Shown here: piece after piece, positions 1 through 10,385 of the stretch
Position numbering within the stretch: position 1 is the first letter of the stretch
Layout of the letters: every line of letters starts with the position of its first letter
Origin: Hsuehochloa calcarea
Taxonomy: Eukaryota; Streptophyta; Magnoliopsida; Poales; Poaceae
DNA length: 64,000 bases
NCBI GenBank assembly: GCA_036346395.1
Contig: CM070594.1
Location: forward strand, 30,289,385-30,353,384
Direction: 5' to 3'
The notes under the pieces: model-generated
Seen by the model: the letters and a program-made list of their open reading frames with translations, nothing else
The model's database searches: none
What the model was told of the DNA's origin: nothing
Position numbers and translations under genes: made by a program

Positions 1-1771
1 GCTCTCAAGATTTGGAGGCATTATCTATACGGTGAGCCTTGTGATATTTTCACAGATCACAAGAGTCTCAAGTATATCTTCACTCAGAAGGATCTGAATT
101 TGAGGCAAAGGAGGTGGTTGGAGTTGATCAAGGACTACGATCTTACTATTCAGTATCATCCAGGCAAGGCCAATGTAGTTGCGGATGCTCTTAGTCGCAA
201 GGCGACTCCTGCTACTCTAGATTGCCTCATTGCTGATTTTGATCGCATGGGAATATCTTATTGTTATGCGGGCACGACACATGTTGAGACACAGTTGATT
301 CTTGAGTCAGCTATTCCAGACCGTGTGTGGGAAGCACAACAGAGTGACCGGTTATTACAGGAGGTTAGGAAGCGTCTGGAGGAGGGTAAAGAGGGTGATT
401 TTAGTATGGATGATTTTGGTGCTTTGAGGTTTAAAGGCCGCCTTTGCGTACCACAAAAGGCGGAGGTCAAAGATGATATCTTGAGGGAGGCACATCGCAC
501 TCCGTACACTGTTCATCCTGGTGAGACTAAGATGTATCGAGATCTGAAACAGAATTTTTGGTGGAAAAGAATGAAGGTGGACATTGCTAATTATGTGGCT
601 TCTTGTGGTGTTTGTCAGCAAGTGAAAGCTGAGCACAAGCGCCCCGCAGGTTGTTGCGCCTTTGGAGGTTCCCAGTGGCCTTGGGATGATATCTCTATGG
701 ACTTTGTGGTGGCGTTGCCTCGCTCGCGCGAGGGAAGGATGCATTTGGGTAGTGGTGGATCGATTCAAAAGTCTCACAGACTTCATTCCTATTCGCACGA
801 CAAATTCAGCGAGTGATCTAGCTCCTATTTATGTGCATGAGATAGTAAGACTGCATGGTGTGCCAAAGACCATCATTTCTGACAGGGACGCGAAGTTTGT
901 CTCCAAGTTCTGGGAGAGTCTGCAGAGTGCATTGGGCACACAGCCCGCCTTTAGTACAAATGCTTCACCCACGCATGATGGGCAATGAGCGGACTATTCA
1001 GACTTTGGAGGACATGTTGCGATCTTGTGTTCTATCTTGGAAGGGTAGTTGGGAGGACCAGTTGCCACTTGCAGAGTTTGCTTATAATAATAGTTACCAT
1101 TCCAGTATTAGAGCCGCGCCATTTGAGGTTCTCTATGGGCGGAAGTGCAGATCGCCACTTTGTTGGGATGTTTGTTGGAGAGAAGGCAATTTTGGGTCCG
1201 ATCGGATTCAAGAGCAGTTGAGCGTGTGGCCATGGTGAGGCAGAATTTGTTGGCAGCTCAGAGTAGACAGAAAAGTTATGCTGATTTGAGGAGGCGTGAC
1301 TTGGAGTTTGCGGTGGTTGACCAGGTGCTCTTGAGAGTGTCTCCCACTAAAGGCATTGTCCGATTCGGTACCAAAGGGAAACTTAGCCCGAGGTACGTTG
1401 GACCGTTCTCAATTATTGCAAGAATTGGGAAGTTAGCCTACCGCCTGGACCTGCCTGAGTCCATGCGTGGAGTTCACAATGTGTTTCATGTCTCGATGCT
1501 GAGAAAGTTTTTGAGAGACCCAGAGCATAAGATTTCATTGGAGCCGCTGACTATTGAGCAAGACCACACAGTTGAGTCGCGTCCGGCGCGCATTCTGGAG
1601 AGGTCGGAGCGAGTGCTGAGGCACAAGACGTTGGTGTACGTCAAGGTGCTGTGGACGCATCAGTCCGAGAGAGAGGCGACTTGGGAGTTGGAGTCTCGCA
1701 TGCGTGAGAAATATCCGGAGTTGTTCACGTCGGGTACGTGTTATTTTTATTGTTTAATTTCAGAAGTGTAG
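1..1771 (+). pseudogene. Element A: Ty3/gypsy (Tekay/Del-type) pol 3' part, RNase H-integrase-chromodomain, broken
   Basis: The frame is open from base 1 and begins inside the gypsy RNase H (TDHKSLKYIF, then the ADALSRKA end at about 190-215). The integrase zinc-binding region follows (H and H around EAHRTPYTVHPG, then CGVCQQ near 605-620), then the catalytic core (MDFVVALPR; SDRDAKF near 880) and a C-terminal part with LSPRYVGPF, HNVFHVSMLRKF and a chromodomain-like WELESRMREKYPELF end near 1680-1730. Integrase joins new cDNA to the host genome; the chromodomain is thought to direct it to chromatin. The frame breaks at about 745-760, 980-985 and 1160-1215, so no working protein is made. The order and the chromodomain tail fit the Tekay/Del chromovirus lineage. 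The 5' part (gag, protease, most RT) lies outside the window. Confidence 0.9.
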
Positions 1772-1817
1772 TTTTTATTTGAGTAGAACGGCGAGTAGAA
1801 TTCGGGGTCGAATTCCG

Positions 1818-1830
1818 TTAAGGGGGGTAG
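1818..1830 (+). other. Polypurine tract of element A
   Basis: A run ending AAGGGGGGTAG stands two bases before the TG that opens the LTR. This is where plus-strand DNA priming starts in LTR retrotransposons. Its position after the pol stop and before TGTAATAT fixes the start of the 3' LTR. Confidence 0.8.
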
Positions 1831-1949
1831 AATGTAATATTCTGAAAAATAAATGGTAATAATAAATCAATATTATTAACGTCTTAAGGGTCGGAGCGTA
1901 ATTAATCAAATAGTATATATAAAAACAGAATTTCAGAATTTTTAAGAGC

Positions 1950-1959
1950 TATATAAATA
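1950..1959 (+). promoter_or_regulatory. TATA box of element A LTR
   Basis: TATATAAATA stands about 117 bases into the LTR, and the GC-rich leader starts shortly after it. Position and context fit the LTR promoter that would start genomic RNA. Confidence 0.65.
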
Positions 1960-3820
1960 GATTGTGGGTTTTCTAGAAACCCTAATAGCCATTTTTTTTC
2001 CATCCGCCGCCGTGTCGGTTTTTTCCCACCAAATTCTGCGCGGCCGAAGCGTTGTCGTTGCTGCGTTGCTGCGCCATTGATCGCTCGCTGCGGCGTGGAG
2101 CTCTTGTCTTATTGCGCGGCCGCGTGGACCGGCTGCGTCATTGCGCGCTCTCTTCTTGCGACGCCGCCAGAGTGCTCGCGTTGCGGGCCGCGTGAAGCCC
2201 AAATTACCGCGGCGGCGCCCGGCCACGTGGCGACCCTGCGGCCGCCCGGTGTAGCCGTTACTTGGAGGTTTGCGTGGTTTCTTTTCCCTGCTGCTTCCAG
2301 TGCGCCCGAACGCAAACGGTGATAGCTCGGCCATGTCCTAGTTGGTCTGCATGCCATAGCGTGGCCACGTCTACTGCATGCCATAGTGTGGCCACATCTA
2401 CATGCTGATGAGTTAGCTAATTGCAAGCAAAGGCACAATAGGAGATTAAGTCAAGGAAGGATCTGGAGAGAAAAATATATATATATATATTTTCGGCGTT
2501 CTTCTGTGGGTAACGATCAAGCTTTCCTCTCTGTTGTTTATCTTATTTATAGTTTTAGAATCGAGTTTAGAATAAAGAATTGTCATGTTTCTAGTAGGGA
2601 GAAAAATCGAATAGTAGATTGGTTTAGTCTGTTGTTCTGTGTACGATTTATTCGGGTACCTTAATGGCGAATTTTGAAAATGTCATCTACTAGTTAATTG
2701 TAGATAATTTCGATATCTTTCTATAGCATTTTTTATCATGTCAATCGGACAAGTAGAATTCGAGTTATGATTTTCGGAAGACCGCTGTTTTTGCGGTTGT
2801 CGTCTTTCGGCGCTGTTTTGGTAGACTGCGGATTAAAAATAGTAAATAGACTAATTAGAGTTTTTGATCTACATGAAAGTTGTAGATAATTGTCCAATGG
2901 TTCTGTAGAATCTGAGAACGCGAATTTTGGTTGAGTAAAACAAAAGTTATGAATTTAGTAAGTCTGCTGTTCCGAAGCGGGCAGACCGGCTTTCTGGGCT
3001 AAAAACGGAGGGTTAGATGATTTAATTAGAAGTCTTTGTAATCTAAGAAAATGTGGATAATTTTATAAAGAATCCAGAATGGGGTGGTTTGTTGCAATTG
3101 GACTTTTGAGTCAAAAGTTACGTTCGTTTTAGTAATAAGTCAGCAATAGGTAACTTTTCGGTACCGGAGTAGCGTGGTATATTTGGGGACGTGTAGGAGC
3201 GTTGTCGATTGATTGTTGTTCTTATGATGCTGTAGCTTGTATTGAAATTGAAATATTTGTTGTAGGAGAGGCGTCGTACTTGTTGCCATCTGCTAATCAA
3301 ATTGTGCGTCGCAACTAGTAAAGGCAAGTGCATGGTAAACAGCGGTCAATGATTGATCACTGTGATTCTTTATCTTTCAGTACCATTATTGTTGTGCTTT
3401 TATTTTATTTAATTGCGAACAATGGATTGACATGATTATATCTTTGTTGACGAACATGATGAAAGGTTGGATATGATGTTTATGATGGAGTTTTGCATAT
3501 TTTGCATACATAAGCATCTTTGCATATGAGCAGGTGATCATGAATGATCACAACTCCACGGGAGTGGAGGAGGTCCCCGATCCTTATGGAGGAACGGGCT
3601 TGAGAGTGAATGTTGTCGCGAGCATTCACTCATGCTATACCGGTATACGCGAAAGAAGTGCATGTGGACATGTAGATTAGAGTTGCATTCATACATTAGA
3701 TTAATGGATGTGAATCAAAGAGAAGATAACTGCATGAGTATATTAATGGAAGTGCATGTGATGATAATGAAGTTATTGAATGCTGTTGATTTATTATTGT
3801 TCGTTGTTTATGGATGTGTT

Positions 3821-3843
3821 TGCTGAGTCGTGGACTCACCCTT
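3821..3843 (+). promoter_or_regulatory. Conserved hairpin near the LTR 3' end
   Basis: TGCTGAGTCGTGGACTCACC contains an inverted repeat (GAGTC/GACTC). The same motif at the same relative place is found in the LTRs ending at 15898 and 40168, with a GAGTAC/GTACTC version at 50897-50940. Its role is unknown; an RNA 3'-end or processing signal is one guess. Confidence 0.5.
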
Positions 3844-4244
3844 GCTCTTTTGTTGTCTTTAGGTGATCTTCGAGGGCGCCGTAACTGAGAGCGAGTAGAG
3901 CACATGGACAACCTATGATCATTTACCTTAATAATCTTTTCATTCAGAATTGGATGACTCTTGGACATGTTAGAGGTTGAATAAAGTTTAGGACAATGTT
4001 TTGGACTAGACTATTTGCTTTATTAATTTGGATTCATTGGTTGATGCTATTTTAGACTGTTTACCTGATTTTATTCTACTTGATTATTTATTATCGTTTG
4101 GACCATAGTTATGCATGTTCTTTTATGATATATGGATATGTTTATTGTTGTTTTCGCGCTGTAATTTTATAGTGTGTCGATAATTATTAGATGGAAGAGT
4201 AGTGTGGTGGCATTCTGGGCTCAGTGTTGGGCTGGGGTGTTACA

Positions 4245-5500
4245 ATATGGTTCTGAAAAGTTATGATCAACACCATACAAATCCTTTAAACTCTCAAGTC
4301 CTGACACTTTTACTTCTAATTGATTCAATAAAGCATGTCTACGGGACAAAGCATCAGCAACCATATTTTCTTTGCCTTTCTTATATTTCACAACATATGG
4401 AAAAGTTTCAATGAATTCTACCCATTTAGCATGCCTTCTATTCAGTTTAGCTTGACCTTTCAGATGTTTCAAAGCTTCATGATCAGAATGTAAAATAAAT
4501 TCTTTAGGCCATAAGTAATGTTGCCATGTTTGAAGCACTCTAACTAAAGCATATAATTCTTTATCATACATAGAATAATTCAATTGTGCACCACTCAATT
4601 TTTCACTGAAATATGCTACTGGTTTAGTTTCTTGCATTCAGACACCACCAATGCCTATTGCACTAGCATCACATTCTATCTCAAAAGTTTTGGTGAAATA
4701 TGGTAAGACCAACAAAGGGGCTTCAGTTAATCTTTTCTTGAGTTTGAGGAAATCTTTTTCTTGTGGCACATCCCATTTAAAAATAACTCCTTTCTTTGTC
4801 AATTCATTTAATGAGGCAGCAATGGTACTGAAATCCTTTACAAATCTTCTATAGAAACCAGCAATCCCATGAAAGCTTGTCGCCTGACTTACATTGATAG
4901 GAGTGGGCCATTTCTTGATTGCTTCCACCTTTGATTCATCAACTTCAATGCCTTGCCCTGAAACAACATATCCAAGAAAAACAATCTTTATTGTGCAGAA
5001 TGAGCACTTTTCAATGTTAGCATATAGTTTTTCCTTCCTAAGAACATTCAACACTTGTTTGATATGATCAATATGCGCTGCTATGGATCTGCTATAGATT
5101 AGGATGTCATCAAAATACACAACAACGAATTTGCCGATGTATGCTCTCAAAACATGGTTCATTAATCTCATGAAAGTACTTGGTGCGTTAGTTAACCCAA
5201 AAGGCATGACTAACCATTTATACAACCCAAATTTTGTTTGGAAAGCAGTTTTCCATTCATTACCTTCTTTCATTATAATCTGATGATACCCACTTCTCAA
5301 ATCAATTTTAGAGAAAACAACAGAGCCACTTAGTTCATCTAGCATATCATCTAACCTAGGAATAGGATAACGATATCTAATAGTTATATTATTAATGGCT
5401 CTACAATAAACACACATTCGCCATGTTCCATCTTTCTTAGGTACTAAAATTACGGGTACTGCACAAGTACTTAAGCTTTCACGAATGTATCCTTTATATA
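4245..5500 (-). pseudogene. Element B: reverse transcriptase and RNase H part of Ty3/gypsy pol
   Basis: Read on the minus strand, this holds the RT (CRAINNITIRYR, KIDLRSGYHQI, the FGLTNAPSTFM palm and the catalytic YFDD at about 5106-5117), the connection, and a gypsy RNase H (AYFSEKLSG, YDKELYAL, HSDHEALKHL, VADALSRRH). RT copies element RNA into DNA and RNase H removes the RNA strand. Two frames are needed around 4637 and another break lies near 5470. The protein stops at FSEPY at base 4245, exactly where element A's LTR ends, so the integrase half was separated by that insertion and lies off the left edge. The wording fits CRM/Reina-like grass gypsy elements; I cannot choose between them. 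Confidence 0.88.
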
Positions 5501-6459
5501 AAAGCTCTTGTACCTACCTTTGTATCTCCTTTGTTTCTTCAGGGTTGGTGCGGTAGAGTGGCCGGTTTGGAAGTGAAGCTCCTGGAATGAGGTCAATTTG
5601 ATGTTCAATGCCACGCAACGGAGGTAGACCAGCAGGAACCTCCTCCAAAAAGACATCCTTGTAATCCTGCAAGACATAAGAAATAGCACTAGGAAGACAA
5701 GTTAAGTCGTTAGTTGAAAACAGAACATCCTTATTCACGAGCACAAACATCACTTGATCTGGGTTTTGTCTCACATCTCTCAATTTTGATTTTGTGGCTA
5801 ACATGACTAAATTCTCTCCCTCTATTTTCCTTTTATCTCCCGTGTTTGGCTTGTGGCGCTCATTCACCGATTTATGGATGTCACTCAAATTCTTTTTCTC
5901 TCCCTCTTTCTCATTTCCTATTTTTACTTTAGAAACCTTTTGCATATGCTCAGCCATGATTTGTTGCGGTGTCATGGGTCTAAGCACCAAATCCTCCCCC
6001 TTTCCACTTGATGGTGTATTGGTTGGTTCTGCCACAATGTTGAGCCGAAAGATCATATTGCCATGATCTTCCTAACAACAAGTGACACACCTTCATGGGC
6101 ACAACATCACACTCAACTGTGTCGGTGCAATCACCAATCTTGAATTGAACCTTCACCATGTGAGTAATCTTCATTTCACCACAATCACTCAACCATTGTA
6201 CGTGATATGGGTGGGGATGTTGCAGCAGCTTGAGCCCAAGTTTTTCACACATCTCTCTATTTGCAAGATTATGGCAGTTTCCTCCATCAACTATGACTTT
6301 GCATACCTTTTGTTGGACTCTAGCTCTTGTTTGGAAAAGATGGTGCCACTGACTATTCTCAGCTTCTTTGATCTGCACGCTTAGTACCTTGGTCAAAGTC
6401 GCAATAGGTTTGCTCTTCTCGTTCTGAAGCATTAACATCTGCATTTTCGTCTTGATCAC
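5500..6459 (-). pseudogene. Element B: aspartic protease and linker to RT
   Basis: The minus strand shows a retropepsin-like domain: an active-site VDGGN at about 6279-6293 (DGG in place of DTG/DSG) and a later LLLGRSWQYD motif near 6060-6080. A charged linker follows (about 5700-6000), ending in a segment of the DVFLEEVPAGLPPLRGIEHQIDL type that precedes RT in grass gypsy elements. The protease would cut the polyprotein into its parts. The frame changes near 6050 and again before the RT, so the domain order is kept but the reading frame is not. Confidence 0.8.
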
Positions 6460-7915
6460 TAGCTGATTCGTACTCTCTTTCTTCCGTGACTAGCATGGTG
6501 CGGTTGTTGAGGCACTCCTTCATCATGTGACCACATCCTTTACACGTAAAGCACACAATATCACTACTCTTGCTTGTAGATCCGATGGAAGAAGTTGCAG
6601 ATAATGCAGGTTTACTCTTCTCTCTAGAAGCTGAAAACTCATTTCCACTTGTGGTTGCACGAGCATTGAAACGGCTGCCACCACCAGAATTGGTTATGAT
6701 GCCTCGACCAACATTGAATTGTGGGACAAACTTGTTCCCATTTGCTATAGCTCGAGCACTGAAAGTGGTAGACCTGTTTTGCTTGGAATCTTTTTGCACT
6801 TCACGTTCAGTTTTGGAAGATAAATGCACCAACACTGCAACATTACGGTAAGGCTGCAAATCAATAATTCGCTTCACATTATGATTTAATCCATACAAAA
6901 ATAGTTTCATGGATTACTCCTCATCTTCATGTATGTTGGCTCTGATCATTGCCTTCTCCATCTCCTTATGATACTCCTCAACGGACTGCTTTCCTTATCT
7001 CAAATTCTGGAGCTTATCAAAGAGGTATCTTTTATAATGTTTTGAAATGAATCTGGCTCTCATCTCTCTTTTTCATTTCAGCCCAAGTAGAAATAACATG
7101 TTCTCCTTCTTGTTCTCGCTGATTTTGAACTTGTTCCCACCAGATTAGAGCATAATCTTCAAACTCAAGAGAGGCCATTGCTATCTTCTTCTCTTCGGAG
7201 TAGTTGTGTATGCGAAATATCTTGTCAACCTTTAACTCCCATGTGAGATAGGCTTCTGGGTCAGATCCACCTTCAAACTTTGGCATGGTAAATTTTAGCC
7301 TACCAAACCTCTCCTCTTCGTGCCGCTCACAACCATAGTTTTCTCATCGACGAAACCCATCATTCTAGTGCAGCCCATGTTCTTCTTCATCATATCCTTC
7401 ATTAATATCAGCATGGTTGATATTTTCTCTTCCACGACCTCTTCCCCGACCACAACCAGCAGCGGCGCCACCATCACTCCGACGACCAGCAGCAGCACCA
7501 TGACGACCAGCAGCGACACCTTCATTCCTTCGACCAGGAGCGGGAGGTCGAGCGGCATAGGCAGCATCACGGTTTCTTCGTATTTGAGCAATACGAGCAG
7601 CAACTTTCTTATATGTTTCATCGAGCTCTTCATCTTGTACACTTGCATCTCCAGGGGCTTGACGTAGCTCTCGGACAATTTTAGCAACAAGTTTAGTTCG
7701 CATTACTGTGAGGTTTTGGGTCAGCTGCTGATTGACATTGCCCATAAGGTGCTGAAGTCTTCGGATAGGTTGTCTTGCTTTTCTTCAACTGGTACAAGAC
7801 TTGCTCTGAATTCTCAGCGAAGATGATCACGCAAGGCATTGAGGTGGAACCTTGTGATGGGCTGATTGGGTTGCCCAGCACCTTCGACATCGAAGTCATC
7901 TCCGTCACCTGCCAT
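6359..7915 (-). pseudogene. Element B: gag
   Basis: Translation on the minus strand would start at the ATG at 7915. It runs through a coil-like region, an Arg/Gly/Ala-rich stretch (about 7430-7560) and the capsid-type core (SDPEAYLTWELKVDKIF, EFEDYALIWWEQ at about 7100-7270). A canonical CX2CX4HX4C zinc knuckle lies at 6512-6553 (CFTC...GH...C). Gag packages element RNA into virus-like particles. Stops lie near 7830 and 7710, and frameshifts near 7290, 7030 and 6910. The start was chosen because it follows the long untranslated leader and opens an acidic gag N-terminus. Confidence 0.82.
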
Positions 7916-8802
7916 GATTAGTTGTACAAATCTCTAAACTTCAGGTATATGTATGTGGACGACTCAATTTCACCTTCTCTTACCAACCGAAGCTCATATA
8001 ATTTTCAAGTGAGTGCAGAAAGGTACTCCACTATGGTGTCGGTGGTTGGTTTATGATAGGGTGATAATCAAGCGAATACAAGTCGAGAATTGCACAACTA
8101 GTGGCTATTTTGTGGAGCTTGGTCAGAAAATATTTGTTGCAAGGGAATAACTAAGTTGTAATTCAGTTGTTGTTAACCAAGTAATCATCCACACAAGATT
8201 CAAATGTCTGAGTTGCTGAATTGGATATAAGCGAGGAACAAGCACAAACTCACACGAAAGAATCAGATTTGCTGCAAGCAAAGATTTTGGAACTTGCACA
8301 ATTTTGAGGAATGTTTCTGCTCAAAACATACCAATAGATGACTTCTTAAGATATAAGTGAATAACAGTCAAATTTTTTCTTTTCTCTTTTTTAAGCTCTT
8401 TATTTCTTTTTTAACTGAACAAGGGACCAAGATCTGGAAATCACACATTGGTATAGTAAGGATATATGGATAGGCCTGAAAAAGACATCTCGAACAAGCA
8501 CAAGAACATTTAAAATGAACTCCAGATGTGAAAGATATGCATGTTTTTGTAGAAGGTGTGCAAATCTGAAATTTGTGTGCAGAAGATGGATAGAAAGGAA
8601 GCACAAAGGTTGGAGAACATTCAGCAACCTAAGACAATCGATCTAAGGGATTAAAACTTGATAAAACTCACTAAACGACAGATTAGAAACTGCAAATAGC
8701 TAGGTAAAGGTAAATATTTTTATGGGGCAATTTTCTGGACTATAGGAATAAGAACACCAAGAACTACGCTAGGGGTAAATAGATACTACCATGTCAACCA
8801 TT
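7916..8802 (-). other. Element B untranslated leader
   Basis: This stretch between the primer binding site and the gag ATG has stops in all frames and is fairly AT-rich. It is the expected place for the packaging signal. I see no gene in it. Confidence 0.65.
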
Positions 8803-8814
8803 GCTCTGATACCA
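8803..8814 (-). other. Primer binding site of element B (tRNA-Met type)
   Basis: On the minus strand this reads TGGTATCAGAGC, complementary to the 3' end of initiator tRNA-Met, which primes minus-strand DNA in many plant LTR elements. It lies three bases past the LTR end, as expected. Confidence 0.88.
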
Positions 8815-9228
8815 AGATGATACGGGGAATGCCCGATCTTCACGGAGGAGAAAAATGTGAGGCGATGGTAACTCGCGCCACCTGAGGGAGACGATGCAGG
8901 ACACCGATTCCAACCAACAGCACTCTTGGTAACTAGCTGCGAGCAACCAAGATAACAGTGCAACCCGACGTTTTTTGAGGCCAACCACTACCGATGCAAT
9001 GACGTGCAACAAGTGTTCGCCTAACCACACTATAAGTTCCCAATCCAGACAACCACACACGAAATTGGAAGCACAGAAAGTTTGCCGTCGAACGACCGCT
9101 TTTGCAATCTCACTAGGAAAATTACAAAAGCAAAGGAAGAGAGAATTCTCAAGTTTATGGTAGCACTTGACTATCCTATTCTGAAATCCAATGACCAACA
9201 TTTGTCTTTGGGAGAAAGAGTGAAGGGG

Positions 9229-9236
9229 TATTTATA
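9229..9236 (-). promoter_or_regulatory. TATA box of element B LTR
   Basis: The minus strand reads TATAAATA followed by CCCCTTCAC, downstream of the repeat cluster and upstream of the transcribed part. This is the likely start region for genomic RNA. Confidence 0.6.
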
Positions 9237-9253
9237 CTAGGAACATCCCTCCT

Positions 9254-9403
9254 AGCTAGGTGTGAACACACTCCAAAATGAGAACCATGCTAGGTGTGAA
9301 CACACTCCAAAATGAGAATGCTATGTGTGAACATGAGAATGCTTGGTGTGAACACACTTCAAAATGAGAATGCTAGGTGTGAACACACTCCAAAATGAGA
9401 ACC
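9254..9403 (-). repeat. Five direct repeats of about 31 bp in the LTR upstream region
   Basis: The unit GGTGTGAACACACTCC plus AAAATGAGAAT recurs five times; one copy has lost part of its middle. The array sits just upstream of the TATA box on the minus strand. Each unit holds the near-palindrome GTGTGAACACAC, so the array may hold transcription-factor sites. Confidence 0.75.
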
Positions 9404-9774
9404 AATTTCGTGTGTCCTTTGGGCTTCCCAAAGCTTGGAGAAGGAGTAATTTCGTGTGGCCTCGCGCAGCAATTATTATCATGGACAGCTTGTCTTGAAA
9501 CTTGCATATCTTTTGACTCAAGCCTCCAAATGATGCTTCGTTTGTTGCGTTGGAAAAAAGACTTAATTTTCTATCCATTCCTGCTCCCCATGTATGTTGG
9601 ACACGCCCATATTTATGTCGGATTAGGCGGGAAGTTGTTAGACAAATTCTGAGGCTGCGCATGCAACATTTGATGGCCCGGACAGCTTGCTAGTGTTCTT
9701 GATGTTCAGCTCGGCCTTCTTCACGTCCCACTGGTCATAAGTCTTGATGCTTGCAATTTGCTCCTTCAACTTGA

Positions 9775-10045
9775 ATTATCTCCGTAGGCGCAATCCTGCG
9801 TAAAATAAGCACACGAGACTTAGGCAGTATATAATTCTTATCTACAACAATATTATACTCAGCTAGGAATGCATTCACCTCTTTATGTATTTGCTTAGCA
9901 TGATTCCTAGTCATGGGACCTATATAAGCCTCTTTTGTAGAAGCTTCATCTTGCAGCTGTGTAGAATCTTGTAGAGTAGATGATGAATGAGGTGAGCCTG
10001 GGATGTCCTCATCATCGTCTTGAGCACATTGAGAGACAAACAGCT
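9775..10045 (-). pseudogene. C-terminal tail of a Ty3/gypsy polyprotein
   Basis: The minus strand encodes DDDEDIPGSP, a Ser/Thr/Gln-rich stretch, then IGPMTRNHAKQIHKEVNAFLAEY and a hydrophobic LPKSRVLILRR end before a stop near 9765. This is the tail that follows integrase in CRM/Reina-like grass gypsy polyproteins. A related tail (DEDIP...GPLTRARAR) occurs at 63903-64000. Only the tail is left; the integrase that should precede it is not seen beyond 10045. It belongs to the unit lying upstream of element B's shared LTR. Confidence 0.75.
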
Positions 10046-10385
10046 GATGGAAAAGCTAAAGGGTGGTACTCAGATGGTGTATCTCAAGGGAATTCGAAAA
10101 TGCCTCACCGGCCGGAGTGGAAGACGAAGACCAACGCCCTTCGGCCGAAAAGAGATAATCTCACAATGCCACTACTCCTGAGACACATTGGCAAAAATGG
10201 TCGAGGGGTTCTCAATACCATGCATTGGGGGTTGATATGACACGCAAGTCTTAAGTTAACACTCACCGAAGACGAGGCTAGCCCGAGGTAGGTCTTCGGT
10301 GCGCGCTTCGGAGCCGAGAAAGACGTGCTGGTGTCCTGGTAGCTACAAGTAAAACCGAGGTCGGGGCTTAGCAAAAATGTAACCA
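10046..10385. other. Unassigned sequence between gypsy tail and SIRE LTR
   Basis: About 340 bases with phrases such as CCGAGGTCGGGGC and GGTCTTCGGTGCGCG that recall LTR-type repeats. I cannot place it. It is the flank into which the SIRE-type LTR at 10386 was inserted. No gene is seen. Confidence 0.35.

Larger units (their letters stand above)
1833..4244 (+). repeat. 3' LTR of element A (Tekay/Del type, 2412 bp)
   Basis: The segment begins TGTAATAT directly after a polypurine tract and ends GGGGTGTTACA, giving TG...CA ends. It shows the usual layout for grass Tekay LTRs: an AT-rich start, a TATA box at 1950-1959, a GC-rich transcribed leader (about 1985-2340), a middle part with repeated GTAGATAATT phrases (2700, 2880), and a 3' part with CTATACCGGTATA (3635-3647) and a GAGTC/GACTC hairpin (3821-3843). 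The base after CA falls inside the pol gene of element B, so this end marks an insertion junction. The matching 5' LTR is outside the window, so LTR identity and age cannot be judged. Confidence 0.85.
8818..9690 (-). repeat. LTR between two tandem gypsy units (5' LTR of element B)
   Basis: The LTR end is fixed by the adjacent primer binding site; on the minus strand it ends CCCCGTATCA. Its start is not fixed and lies somewhere near 9660-9700. Inside are a TATA box (9229-9236, minus) and five direct repeats (9254-9403) upstream of it. On the upstream side lies the tail of another gypsy polyprotein (9775-10045), so this LTR would be the 3' LTR of one unit and the 5' LTR of the next. Confidence 0.65.

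Noticed and set aside
8803..8814. tRNA-Met gene fragment
   Set aside because: Only the 12-base primer site complement is present; no tRNA arms.
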